Assembly (NCBI GenBank): GCA_963819755.1
Contig: CAWFXB010000001.1
Span: forward strand, 992,001 to 1,056,000
DNA length: 64,000 nucleotides
Direction of reading: 5' to 3'
From: VRUE01 sp963819755
GTDB lineage: Bacteria > Actinomycetota > Thermoleophilia > Solirubrobacterales > 70-9
Shown here: positions 8,157 to 17,828 of the stretch, in pieces
How positions within the stretch are numbered: the first letter of the stretch is position 1
Layout of the letters: each line of letters begins with the position of its first letter
Position numbers and translations under genes: made by a program
The notes under the pieces: generated by a model
What the model was told of the DNA's origin: nothing
The model's input: only the letters and a program-made list of their open reading frames with translations
Databases searched by the model: none

Positions 8157-8818
8157 CCGAAGGCTCGTCGTACGCGCGAGAAGAAGCTCCCCTCGTCGCC
8201 ATGCCGCGAGCGCAGGTTGCGGGCCTCCATCGTCTCGCCCAACTTCTCAGCCATCTCGCGTTGCTCCTCCGAGAGCTGCTCCGGGACGATCACCTGCACC
8301 GCGATCACCATGTCGCCCGGCGGCCCGCCGTTGGCGCCCGGCATGCCGTGTCCGCGCAAGGCGAACTGGCTGCCCGGCTGAGTGCCGGCCGGAAGCTCGA
8401 TCTCGCGCTCACCCTCGTGGCTCGGGATCTTGATCTTGATCCCCAGCATCGCGTCGATCGCCGAGATCTCGACCGTGTGGATCAGATCCTGGCCGCGCAT
8501 CGGCCCGCGCCGCACCTCGAAGCCGAAGTTGCCGTTGAAGAAGGCCTGGAAGATGTCCTCGACCGAGCCGAAGCCACCCGGCGCGGCGCCGGCGCCGCGC
8601 AGACCCTCATGGCCGTAGGCGTCATAGGCGCGGCGCCGCTCGGGGTCGGAGAGCACCTCGTAGGCTTCCGCGGCCGCCTTGAACTTCTCCTCCGCCTCGG
8701 GGTCGTGATCGTTGACGTCCGGGTGCAGCTCGCGAGCGAGGCGGCGGAAGGCGGTCTTCACCTCGGCTTTGTTGGCGTCGCGGCCGACGCCGAGGATCTC
8801 GTAGTAGTCGCCGGGCAT
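8153..8818 (-). CDS. dnaJ: Short DnaJ-type co-chaperone without zinc finger
   Basis: Hsp40 co-chaperone expected to stimulate the ATPase of DnaK (not in the window). The J domain spans residues 5-68 with HPD at 32-34, followed by a short Gly/Phe-rich linker (about 72-100). Only one C-terminal substrate-binding domain follows (about 108-200), with ELPAGTQPGSQFALRG and a GGPPGD turn. The four CxxCxGxG zinc repeats and the first C-terminal domain of ordinary DnaJ are missing, giving 221 aa instead of about 375. ATG 8818 shares its A with the hrcA TGA stop, which fixes the start. The frame upstream of it is only a shadow of hrcA. Confidence 0.9.
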   Translation of the reverse strand: MPGDYYEILGVGRDANKAEVKTAFRRLARELHPDVNDHDPEAEEKFKAAAEAYEVLSDPERRRAYDAYGHEGLRGAGAAPGGFGSVEDIFQAFFNGNFGFEVRRGPMRGQDLIHTVEISAIDAMLGIKIKIPSHEGEREIELPAGTQPGSQFALRGHGMPGANGGPPGDMVIAVQVIVPEQLSEEQREMAEKLGETMEARNLRSRHGDEGSFFSRVRRAFG

Positions 8819-9840
8819 CAGCCGTATACCGACTCGCAGTAGCGCGACAGCTCTCGCGCCGCGCCGCGCACCGAGACGATCGCGGTCGCGTAGTCCATCC
8901 GCAACGGGCCGACGACCCCAACCGAGCCGAGATTTCGGTGAGCCAGGCCGTAGTTGGCACCGACGACGCTGACCGAGCGCAGCTCCGGCTGCGGGTTCTC
9001 GCCGCCGATCCAGAGGAAGACCGAACGCTCCTCCAGGGCGGAGCGCAGCATGCCGAGCACACCGGCGCGGCGCTCCAGCGCCGTCATCAGCCGATCGGCG
9101 CGGGGCAGGTCGCCGCGGTGGTCGTCGGAGAGGAGCCGCGAGGCGCCCTCCATGTAGAGGCTGTCGCCGGTTTCCTGCTCGAGCCCGGTGAAGGCCGGGC
9201 CAAGCGTGGCGAGGAAGCGGGACTCGGCCGGCCCCAGGTCGGGATCGGCAAGGCGGTTGGCGATCATCCGCGCGCCGACACCCATCCCGGCAAGGGACTC
9301 GTTGAGGTAGCTGGAGGCCCACTCGACCAGACCCGGATCGACGGGGCCGTCGAAGTCGAAGACGCGCTTGGCGATGGCGCCGGTAGAGGCGATCGCGATC
9401 GCCATCACCTTGGTCGGCTGCAGGCGCAGGACCTCGACCCGGTGAATCGTCGCCGTGGCCGGCGCCGGCGCCGTGGCAAGCGCCATCAGGTCGGTCATCT
9501 GGGCAAGCGCGGCCGTCGTCTCCCGCATCGCGTCGTCGACCTCGCGCCGCAGGCGCGAGAGCTCCAGCTCGGCCCCGGGATCGGCCTTCGGCATTCCGGA
9601 CTCGATCAGGCGGTCGACGTAGTAGCGGTATCCAACCTCGGTAGGAACCCGCCCCGCAGAGGTATGCGGGTGGTTCAGAAATCCAGCCGCCTCGAGCGCC
9701 GCCAGCTCCGCCCGTACAGTCGACGGCCCCCAGATGACCTCGTCCTTCTCAGCTATCTCTTTCGACGGCACCGGCCTGCCCGACACGAGGTACGCATCGA
9801 CCACCAGCCGAAGAATCAACTCCTGTCGCTCAGAAAGCAC
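8818..9840 (-). CDS. hrcA: Heat-inducible transcription repressor HrcA
   Basis: Repressor of class I heat-shock genes through the CIRCE operator. The N-terminal winged helix shows SERQELILRLVVDAYL, GRPVPSKEIA and the GPSTVRAELAALEAAGFL recognition region. HTSAGRVPTEVGYRYYVD follows, as is characteristic of the family. GTG 9840 is preferred, giving 340 aa that begin directly at the conserved helix; an upstream ATG at 9885 would lie in a perfect palindrome. It is followed by dnaJ with a 1-nt overlap. No CIRCE palindrome was found nearby, so this operon itself does not look autoregulated by CIRCE. Confidence 0.93.
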   Translation of the reverse strand: MLSERQELILRLVVDAYLVSGRPVPSKEIAEKDEVIWGPSTVRAELAALEAAGFLNHPHTSAGRVPTEVGYRYYVDRLIESGMPKADPGAELELSRLRREVDDAMRETTAALAQMTDLMALATAPAPATATIHRVEVLRLQPTKVMAIAIASTGAIAKRVFDFDGPVDPGLVEWASSYLNESLAGMGVGARMIANRLADPDLGPAESRFLATLGPAFTGLEQETGDSLYMEGASRLLSDDHRGDLPRADRLMTALERRAGVLGMLRSALEERSVFLWIGGENPQPELRSVSVVGANYGLAHRNLGSVGVVGPLRMDYATAIVSVRGAARELSRYCESVYG

Positions 9841-9857
9841 GCATCGAAGTCTAAGAG

Positions 9858-9933
9858 GAGCGCCGGGTGAGCCCTCCCAAAACACTCAAGCGAGGCTCCC
9901 GCCGAGCGTTTTGGGAGGGCTCACCCGGCGCTC
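9858..9933 (-). terminator. 26-bp perfect inverted repeat between two operons
   Basis: Arms 9858-9883 and 9908-9933 are exactly complementary (26 nt each) with a 24-nt loop. The right arm abuts the TAA of the hydratase gene at 9934, and hrcA starts 18 nt past the other arm. It therefore separates the lepA-hydratase transcript from hrcA. There is no T-tract. Confidence 0.6.
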
Positions 9934-10329
9934 TTACAGCGCTACTTCCGCTTCGGCATTCCGAATCGTCTGATTCTCGCCCTGGGCGGCGACGACGTCG
10001 ATCACAGCCTTGCCGTCCTCGACCGACTTGACGGTGCCGCTGACGACGATCTCGGTCTCCGGCGCGCCCATGCCGCGGAACTGCACCGAGAGGCGTTTCA
10101 GCGAGCGAGGATCGCCGCCGCCGGCCCCTTCGGCGCTTGCGCGGGCGACGAGGCCCATCATGTAGAGGCCGTGCAGGATCGTGTTCGGAAGGCCGACGGC
10201 CTTGGCGAACTCGGGATCGATGTGGATCGGGTTGAAGTCGCCCGAGGCGCCCGCGTAGCGGTGCGGCAGGTACTTGTCGGGGGTGACTCTCAGCTCGGCG
10301 ATCTGCTCGCTGGCGCTCAACTCCGCCAT
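9934..10329 (-). CDS. MaoC-family (R)-hydratase/dehydratase subunit, HadB-like
   Basis: A 131-aa single hot-dog domain with the hydratase-2 motif: D31 and H36 in ASGDFNPIH are the catalytic Asp/His pair of (R)-specific enoyl hydratases. The length and pairing with the upstream gene resemble the HadA/HadB dehydratase subunits of mycobacterial type II fatty-acid elongation, where HadB carries the active site. A role in acyl chain elongation or in beta-oxidation of unusual acyl groups is inferred, not shown. One nucleotide separates it from the upstream subunit gene, so the two products are probably a heterodimer. Confidence 0.85.
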   Translation of the reverse strand: MAELSASEQIAELRVTPDKYLPHRYAGASGDFNPIHIDPEFAKAVGLPNTILHGLYMMGLVARASAEGAGGGDPRSLKRLSVQFRGMGAPETEIVVSGTVKSVEDGKAVIDVVAAQGENQTIRNAEAEVAL

Positions 10330-10330
10330 C

Positions 10331-10771
10331 TCAGACTCCCCTCACGATGTTGGTCCAGGTTCCGCGCACGACCTCGGCGCCGTCCTGGTTGACCGAGACG
10401 GTCTCGAAGACGTAGAAGCCCTTGCCGTCTTTCTCGAAGATCTGCAGGCACTTGGCGCTGGTCGTGATCTCGTCCCCCGAGCAGGCCGGCTCGCCCCAGA
10501 TGAACTCCTGCCCACCGTGCACCATCGCGGCGAAGTTCATCTCCACCTCAGGGTCGAACATCGCCGGGCCGAGCGCCGGGGCGCTGTAGACGACACAGAA
10601 CATCGGCGGCGCCACCACGTCGCGATAGCCGGCCGCCTTGGCCGCGTCGCGATCGAAGTGGACGGGGTTCTCGATCCCGATCACCCGCGCGTACTCGCCG
10701 ATCTTCTCCTTGCCCACCTCATAAGTAGTGGCGGGCCATTCCTTGCCAATTGCCTCGGTCTTCATAGCCAT
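10331..10771 (-). CDS. MaoC N-terminal-like dehydratase subunit, HadA/HadC-like
   Basis: A 146-aa protein matching the non-catalytic or structural hot-dog partner of HadB (FAS1-type dehydratase domain). It has an N-terminal EYARVIGIENPVHFD segment, APPMFCVVY, an HGGQEF motif and a closing VRGTWTNIVRG strand. It lacks the D-x4-H hydratase pair, so catalysis should rest on the downstream subunit. The start may be ATG 10771 or the ATG two codons later (MKTEAIGKEW). It begins 15 nt after the lepA stop, and lepA plus both dehydratase genes look like one operon. Confidence 0.83.
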   Translation of the reverse strand: MAMKTEAIGKEWPATTYEVGKEKIGEYARVIGIENPVHFDRDAAKAAGYRDVVAPPMFCVVYSAPALGPAMFDPEVEMNFAAMVHGGQEFIWGEPACSGDEITTSAKCLQIFEKDGKGFYVFETVSVNQDGAEVVRGTWTNIVRGV

Positions 10772-10786
10772 AGGTCGGAAACCTAT

Positions 10787-12580
<1,794 letters not shown>

Positions 12581-12612
12581 CGGGGTGCGGAGTATGGCGA
12601 GTGGTTGTGTGG

Positions 12613-12736
12613 GGCGAGGTCGGGGGGTGCCCCTGGCTTGCTGGGTTTTTCGCCAGGAGCGCTTACGGCCGTCCGAGGATCGGGTTGGGGCGAAAAAGAG
12701 GACGCCGCTGCGCCAGGAGCACCCCCCGACCTCGCC
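12613..12736 (-). repeat. Palindromic element PE1, copy A
   Basis: 124 nt: two 25-nt arms (12613-12637, 12712-12736) pair with one mismatch around a 74-nt core (12638-12711). The core holds a second, inner complementary pair (GGTTTTTCGCC with GGCGAAAAA). Core and layout recur at 14417-14540 and 32710-32833; this copy is in the opposite orientation to those. It begins 18 nt past the stop of the GT-C-like gene, so it may act as its terminator or 3' stabiliser. The rest of the 12581-12754 gap holds nothing else I can name. Confidence 0.8.
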
Positions 12737-12754
12737 ACTCGGACGCGGCGCCTG

Positions 12755-14800
12755 CTACGGGCAGGCCGACGGGTCCAGGGGCCCGTTCAGCTTGAAGACG
12801 ACCGTTGGCGGCGTTTTCAAGATTGGCGTTGCTTGGGGGCTTTCGGTCCAGCGGGTTGTTTGTGGATAGGGGGACTTGCCTGGTTCCACTCGGTCTCGCG
12901 AGGTGACCACGTAGTCGTAGTTCCCTTCGTTGAGCAGGCGACGCCATTGTTGGCAGGTCGATGGAGCCACGAAGCCTCCGTGGGGCGCTTCTTCGCCTAT
13001 GTACTGGACGTGGTTGGTGAGGTCGGTGCCGAAGAGGGGGTACTGGCGGGTTGAGGTGGTGGCTATGCGGGCGCCTGAGATTGCGTCGGCCCATTTGAAG
13101 GCGGCGTTGAGGCCAGGGGCGGCGAAGGTGGGGTTCGCGTAGCGGTTCTGCAGGTAGTGGCGCTGGACCGGATAGCCGATCGCGATCACCGCGAGAACGA
13201 TCAAGGCCAACGCCATCGCAGGTCCCGTCCCCGTGCGGTCGAGCTTTGAGTCGCTATCCGCGCCAAACCTCGACCGCCACCGGGAGAGGGCGCCGAGGCG
13301 CTCGCGCAGAGCCGGAGCCGTGGGTAGCAGCGCGAGGCCAAAGACCAACGCGGGAGCGAGGTAGCGCAGACCGGATTCGAAGCCGCGCGGCATGCCCTCC
13401 GGGCCGGATGCCGAGGTGGGGGCAATCAGCCAGGCAAAAGCGGCGGCGAGACCGGCGGCTGCGACAACTCGCAGCAGAGAGCTCGACCCCCGGCCGAGGC
13501 AGAGCAGCAGCCCCGCAAGCGCCAGCACGGCGAGTAAGGGCCAGAGGATCGTCAGGCCACCGTGTAAACCCGGTAGGAACCAGCCCGACCAGACGGAGCC
13601 GTTAGTCAGATAACCAAGCACGCTGTGGCCTTCCCGCCCACCGAGAGCTTGATCGGGAGCGGGCAACGAGATCGGGCCGAGGTGGTCGAACCAGGGCAGC
13701 GGGTTGCCGGTGTGGATCAGGTTGCGCAGGTACCAGTAACCGCCGCCGGCGAGAGCGACCAGACCAGCTGCCGCAAGAGCTCTCCAGCGCCTGCCGGCAG
13801 GCGCGACGATGGCAATCCCTAGAACGAGAACGGCGGCGGGTAAGAGGAAGTTGAGCTTGGTGCCCGCGGCTAGACCCGCTGCCAGGCCGACGACGAGGAG
13901 AGCACCAGTGCCCAAACCAGCTTCGTCCTCCTGGCGAGAGGCCCAAGCATTGAGGGCAACCGCAACAGCGGCAAGTAGGAAGAAGATCCCGACGATGTCA
14001 TTGCGCGCTTCCCCAGCTTGATCGGACAACACAGGCAAGCTCAAAGCAATCGCTCCCAGTCCCAGTGACCACGGCGCAACTCGGTACGGCTTTCCGATGC
14101 ACCAGCAGGCCAGTAGGCAGCCGACAAACCATCCGAGATTCAGCAGCGGCGAAAGCAAATCCCGGCCGAACGCCAGCATCCCAGCGGCGTGGAAGATTTC
14201 AGCATTCGCCGGGTAGAACCAGGCCAGGAACTGCGGCGCGATGAAGTGCAGGCTCCACGTATCGCCACTCTGAAAGAACCCGGCCGCAAACGGCCCGTGG
14301 TACCAGGTCGAGTCGAACCCGGTCATCCCGGTCCCCAGCTTCGTCTTGACCTCGACACCGAACTTGACGACCGCGATCGCAGCTATCGCAAGTGCGATCA
14401 ATGTCGCGCTCCGAGCGGGAGGGCGGGGGTATCCCTCTCGCGCAGCGGCGTCCTCTTTTTCGCCCCGTTCGCCTCCTCGGACGGCCAGCAACGACTCTGG
14501 CGAAAAACCCAGCAAGCGAGAGGGATGCCCCCGCCCTCCCCCAACCAACAGCCATAGTCCCGACCCGACGACAGCAACGCCAACGAGATAAGGCACCGGC
14601 TCGAACAACCCGAAGCTGCCGAGAATCTCAGCGATCCAAATCAGCAGGGCAAGCGCCAGAACGGCGGTCCCCAGACATGCGGGTGCCGCCGAGAAGCTGG
14701 GAAGTAAGCGAGCTCGCACTGCCGACGCGCCCAGCGTGGCGAAGCCGGCGAGCAGGGCTATCTCGGCAATGCCCAGCAGATAGCGCGGCAGGTCGAGCAT
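12755..14800 (-). CDS. Polytopic membrane protein, GT-C glycosyltransferase-like
   Basis: A 681-aa protein with about 12 hydrophobic helices and a soluble C-terminal part (about 560-681). The first large loop carries the FDSTWYHGPFAAGF segment, followed later by a WYLRNLIHTGNPL motif, resembling GT-C / PMT-ArnT membrane glycosyltransferases that use lipid-linked sugars. Donor and acceptor are unknown. It directly follows murJ (stop and start adjacent), so it is probably cotranscribed and may act on cell-envelope glycans. Residues about 88-128 are encoded by a palindromic repeat (copy B) inserted in a short loop between two helices, and look foreign to the fold. Confidence 0.7.
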   Translation of the reverse strand: MLDLPRYLLGIAEIALLAGFATLGASAVRARLLPSFSAAPACLGTAVLALALLIWIAEILGSFGLFEPVPYLVGVAVVGSGLWLLVGGGRGHPSRLLGFSPESLLAVRGGERGEKEDAAAREGYPRPPARSATLIALAIAAIAVVKFGVEVKTKLGTGMTGFDSTWYHGPFAAGFFQSGDTWSLHFIAPQFLAWFYPANAEIFHAAGMLAFGRDLLSPLLNLGWFVGCLLACWCIGKPYRVAPWSLGLGAIALSLPVLSDQAGEARNDIVGIFFLLAAVAVALNAWASRQEDEAGLGTGALLVVGLAAGLAAGTKLNFLLPAAVLVLGIAIVAPAGRRWRALAAAGLVALAGGGYWYLRNLIHTGNPLPWFDHLGPISLPAPDQALGGREGHSVLGYLTNGSVWSGWFLPGLHGGLTILWPLLAVLALAGLLLCLGRGSSSLLRVVAAAGLAAAFAWLIAPTSASGPEGMPRGFESGLRYLAPALVFGLALLPTAPALRERLGALSRWRSRFGADSDSKLDRTGTGPAMALALIVLAVIAIGYPVQRHYLQNRYANPTFAAPGLNAAFKWADAISGARIATTSTRQYPLFGTDLTNHVQYIGEEAPHGGFVAPSTCQQWRRLLNEGNYDYVVTSRDRVEPGKSPYPQTTRWTESPQATPILKTPPTVVFKLNGPLDPSACP
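14417..14540 (+). repeat. Palindromic element PE1, copy B, inside a coding region
   Basis: 25-nt arms (14417-14441, 14516-14540) pair with one G-T-type mismatch around a 74-nt core closely matching copy A (its first 25 and last 19 nt are the same). It lies wholly inside the GT-C-like gene and keeps that frame open, encoding residues about 88-128 with a Gly/Arg/Glu-rich sequence that contains GEKEDAAAREG. Confidence 0.85.
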
Positions 14801-16480
14801 CTAGCGGCGGCGGAGAAGCCGCGTGATCTGCTCGAGCTCGGCGATACGAAAAAGCTTGGCCAAGGCGACGTACACGATGCCCCCGGCCGCCAGCCCAGTG
14901 CCCAGCGAGACGATCTGGCCGAACAGGCCGCGTCCCAGGGTCTCGTCCAGAAGGTCCCAGACCCCGAACGACACCGCCGCAAGCGCCGCTGCCGCCAGGG
15001 TTATCCGCATACCGGTGGAGAGCAGCCTGCCGAGCTCCAGGCCGCCGAGCTCGCGGCGCAGGACGACCGCTTGCGCGAGCACGGCGGCGGTCGTGCCAAT
15101 GCCCGTGCCGGCAACGATCCCTCCGGTGCCGAAGGGCTTGTAGAGGAACAGGGCGCCGAGCGCCGAGACGACCAGGTCGAGGCCGGCCAGCCCGGTCGCC
15201 ATCCAGGGCCGCTGGAGGCTGAAGAAGGTCCGCGTCTGCAGCAGGTAGAGGCCGTTGGTCGGCAGCGAGAAGGCGAACCAGAAGAGGGCGGTGGCGACCA
15301 GCGTGGTCTCCTGGGGAGTGAACTCGCCACGCTGGTAGACCAGCCGGATCATTGGCTCGGAGAGCACAAGGACCGCGGCCGCGGCCGGCAGCAGGACGAA
15401 GAGGATCTGGCGCATCCCGTTGGCCATCGTCGCCCGTAGGTTGTCGTGCTCGCCGCGGGCGGCGAAGCGGGCGAGCGTCGGGAAGAGCACCGTCGCGATC
15501 GCCACCGAGAAGACGCCCTGGGGCAGCTGGTAGATCCTGAACGCCTTGTCGATCGCCGCCGGAGACTGTTCGCTGACCAGGCTGCCGAAGAGGCTGTTGA
15601 TCAGCAGGTTGAAGTTGATCAGGCCGAGGCTGATCGTCACCGGCAGCATCAGCAGGAGGACGCGACGCACGTCCGGGTTGCGCCACTCGAAGCTCCATTC
15701 GAACTTGAAGGGCGTATTGCGCAGATCCCAGGTCGGGATAAGGAGCTGAACCAAGGTGCCGGCGAGGATGCCGATCGCGTAGGCGTAGATCCGATTCTGC
15801 CCGTGGAAGGCCGGAATCAGGAAGACCAGCGTGGCGATGATCGTCAGGTTCCAGAACAGCGGCGAGATCGCGAAGGCGCCGAAGCGGTCGTAGCTGTTGA
15901 GGATGCCGACGACGACGCCGCTCAACCCGAGCAGGATCAGGATCGGGAAGAGGACCTGGGAGAGGGTGACGGTGAGATCGAGGATCGCCCCTTCGAAGCC
16001 CGGCGCGAAGAGCGGCATGATGACCGGGGCGAGCAGGACGAAGAGGGCCGTGATCGCGCCCAGCACGAGGGTGACGAGCAGCAACAGGGTCGAGGCGAGC
16101 CGGAAGGCCTCGCGGTAGTTCTTCTTCTCCAGTTGCTCGGTGAAGACGGGGACGAAGGCCGGCTGCAACGCGGCGTCGGCGAAGAGCGCGCGCACCAGGT
16201 TGGGGACCTGGAAGGCGATCGTGAATGCCGACATCGGCCCGCTGACGCCGTAGTAGCCGGCGGCGACGACCTCGCGGACGAGGCCGGCGATCCGCGAGGC
16301 GGCGGTGGCGATCGAGAAGAACGCGGTGGAGCGCGCGATGCGCCCCGACCGAAGGCCGGGCGCGGGCTCACCGGAGCTTTCCTCGCCGGGCTCGAAGGCC
16401 TCGGCGGCGCGCACCGCGGCATCGGCGGCGACCGCTGCCTCCTCGCGATCGTCTCCCTCAGGTGCCGTAAGTTTCTCCAA
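14801..16480 (-). CDS. murJ: Lipid II flippase MurJ (MviN)
   Basis: Flips lipid II across the cytoplasmic membrane for peptidoglycan synthesis. The protein is 559 aa: a charged, Glu/Ala-rich cytoplasmic N-terminal extension (about 50 residues), then about 14 membrane helices. Family motifs include TAASRIAGLVREVVAAGYYG, VPNLVRALFADAALQPAFVPVF and the QLPQGVFSVAIATVLFPTLAR block typical of MviN. It is divergent from rpsT and immediately upstream of the GT-C-like gene (no gap). Confidence 0.95.
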   Translation of the reverse strand: MEKLTAPEGDDREEAAVAADAAVRAAEAFEPGEESSGEPAPGLRSGRIARSTAFFSIATAASRIAGLVREVVAAGYYGVSGPMSAFTIAFQVPNLVRALFADAALQPAFVPVFTEQLEKKNYREAFRLASTLLLLVTLVLGAITALFVLLAPVIMPLFAPGFEGAILDLTVTLSQVLFPILILLGLSGVVVGILNSYDRFGAFAISPLFWNLTIIATLVFLIPAFHGQNRIYAYAIGILAGTLVQLLIPTWDLRNTPFKFEWSFEWRNPDVRRVLLLMLPVTISLGLINFNLLINSLFGSLVSEQSPAAIDKAFRIYQLPQGVFSVAIATVLFPTLARFAARGEHDNLRATMANGMRQILFVLLPAAAAVLVLSEPMIRLVYQRGEFTPQETTLVATALFWFAFSLPTNGLYLLQTRTFFSLQRPWMATGLAGLDLVVSALGALFLYKPFGTGGIVAGTGIGTTAAVLAQAVVLRRELGGLELGRLLSTGMRITLAAAALAAVSFGVWDLLDETLGRGLFGQIVSLGTGLAAGGIVYVALAKLFRIAELEQITRLLRRR

Positions 16481-16496
16481 GCTGGGTCTCAGTCGC

Positions 16497-16502
16497 TATA
16501 GT
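16497..16502 (+). promoter_or_regulatory. Candidate -10 box for rpsT
   Basis: TATAGT lies 48 nt before the rpsT ATG in the 69-nt divergent gap between murJ and rpsT. No convincing -35 is seen at the expected distance. Confidence 0.3.
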
Positions 16503-16549
16503 CGGCGGCCGCCTGGGGCTGGCTGGTGCCACTTCCAGGCCCACGACTC

Positions 16550-16816
16550 ATGGCGAACATAGCCTCACAAAAGAAGCGGATCCTACGCAGCGAGCGCGAG
16601 CGAACCGAGAACCGGCTCCTGACGAGCACGGTCAAGACCTATTTCCGGCGACTCGAAAGCGCCGTCGAGGGCGGCGATGCCGCCGTGATCGAGGCTGAGC
16701 ACCGCACGCTCGTCTCACGTATCGACAAGGCCGTCCAGAAGGGCGCCCTGCACAAGAACACCGCGGCTCGCAAGAAGGCCAAAGCCGCGCGCATCGCGAC
16801 CGCCGCCGCCAAGTAG
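16550..16816 (+). CDS. rpsT: 30S ribosomal protein S20
   Basis: Primary 16S rRNA-binding protein of the 30S subunit. ATG 16550 gives 88 aa beginning MANIASQKKR, the standard S20 N-terminus; the frame extends 8 codons upstream but without homology. The KGALHKNTAARKKAK block is diagnostic. It is the only plus-strand gene in this half of the window. Its TAG is directly followed by the reversed holA stop, so the two convergent genes share no spacer and no terminator lies between them. Confidence 0.96.
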   Translation: MANIASQKKRILRSERERTENRLLTSTVKTYFRRLESAVEGGDAAVIEAEHRTLVSRIDKAVQKGALHKNTAARKKAKAARIATAAAK

Positions 16817-17797
16817 TCAGGCCGGCACGCCCGCTGCGGCGCGCAGCGCCAGGGTCAGCGCCAGCTCGTCGCCGTAGTCAGCGCCACCGCGGCACCAAAC
16901 CTTGAGATCGGCGAGGGCGATCGTCGCCTCCCGCAACTCGCTTGCATCGACGTTCCGAAGCCTGCCGACCAGTTGCTTGGCCGCGTAGGGGTGCATGCCG
17001 AGGCTCGACTCGACCTGCTTCGGCGGCATCCCCTCCTCCAGCATTGCCGCTGCCACGCAGGCTTTTCGCAAGCGCGACGCGAGGCCGTAGATCAACCCGG
17101 TGACGTTCTCGCCCTGCGAGATCAGCCGCTCGGCGATCCGCAGCGCAGTCGCCGCGTCACGCTCCAGCAGCGCGTCGGATAGCGCCCACACGACCGCCTC
17201 CGAGGTGTCGGCGATCATCGCGCCCAGATCGGCAGCGTCCACCGTCCCACCCTCTCCCGCCCAGAGCACGAGCCGCTCCAGCTCGTTGTGGAGGCGCTGC
17301 GGATTCGCCCCCATCCGCTCGACCAGCATGCGCGCCGCCGCCGGGTCGAGGCGGAAGCCGAGCCGCTCGGCGTCGGCGATCAACAGCCGCGGCATGTCCC
17401 TCGCCTTGGGAGCCTCGAACTCGTGGATCTCCCCATTTGCCGCCTTGACCGCCTGGACCAGCTTCGCCGGCGCCTTTGCCCGCGCGATCAGGACGACGCT
17501 GAGGTCGGGAGGCAGTCCGGCGAGCGCCGCCGCCACCGCTTCCAGCTGCCGGTCGCGCCAGCGCTCCACACCGTCGGCGAGCAGGTAGCGACGGGATTCC
17601 GTCAGCGACATCGCCGGGATCGCACCCAGCAGTGCCTCATGATCGGGTGCGCCCCGGCCCTCGCCGGGCTCGAAGATCTGCAGCGAGGCGACTCCCCCGT
17701 CGCGCTCCGCCCGCGACCGCAGGCGTGAGCGCGTCGCGTCGATCTTGGCCCCATCGGTGCCGGCGATCAGATAGAGGGGGCGCATCTCCTCGGCCAT
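16817..17797 (-). CDS. holA: DNA polymerase III delta subunit
   Basis: Opens the beta sliding clamp as part of the clamp loader. The 326-aa protein shows the delta layout: an N-terminal Rossmann-like domain (PLYLIAGTDGAKID), an LVERMGANPQRLHNELERL helix and a C-terminal collar domain with a PYAAKQLVGRLRN segment. As usual for delta, a functional Walker A is absent. holA next to comEA/comEC and rpsT is the common bacterial arrangement and supports the call. Its end abuts the rpsT stop. Confidence 0.93.
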   Translation of the reverse strand: MAEEMRPLYLIAGTDGAKIDATRSRLRSRAERDGGVASLQIFEPGEGRGAPDHEALLGAIPAMSLTESRRYLLADGVERWRDRQLEAVAAALAGLPPDLSVVLIARAKAPAKLVQAVKAANGEIHEFEAPKARDMPRLLIADAERLGFRLDPAAARMLVERMGANPQRLHNELERLVLWAGEGGTVDAADLGAMIADTSEAVVWALSDALLERDAATALRIAERLISQGENVTGLIYGLASRLRKACVAAAMLEEGMPPKQVESSLGMHPYAAKQLVGRLRNVDASELREATIALADLKVWCRGGADYGDELALTLALRAAAGVPA

Positions 17798-17828
17798 CGG
17801 CCGAGTCTAGATGGCGGCCCAGCGCCTT

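Noticed and set aside
9841..9933. CIRCE operator upstream of hrcA
   Set aside because: The TTAGCACTC-N9-GAGTGCTAA pattern is absent; the palindrome present is longer, of different sequence, and abuts the stop of the neighbouring gene.
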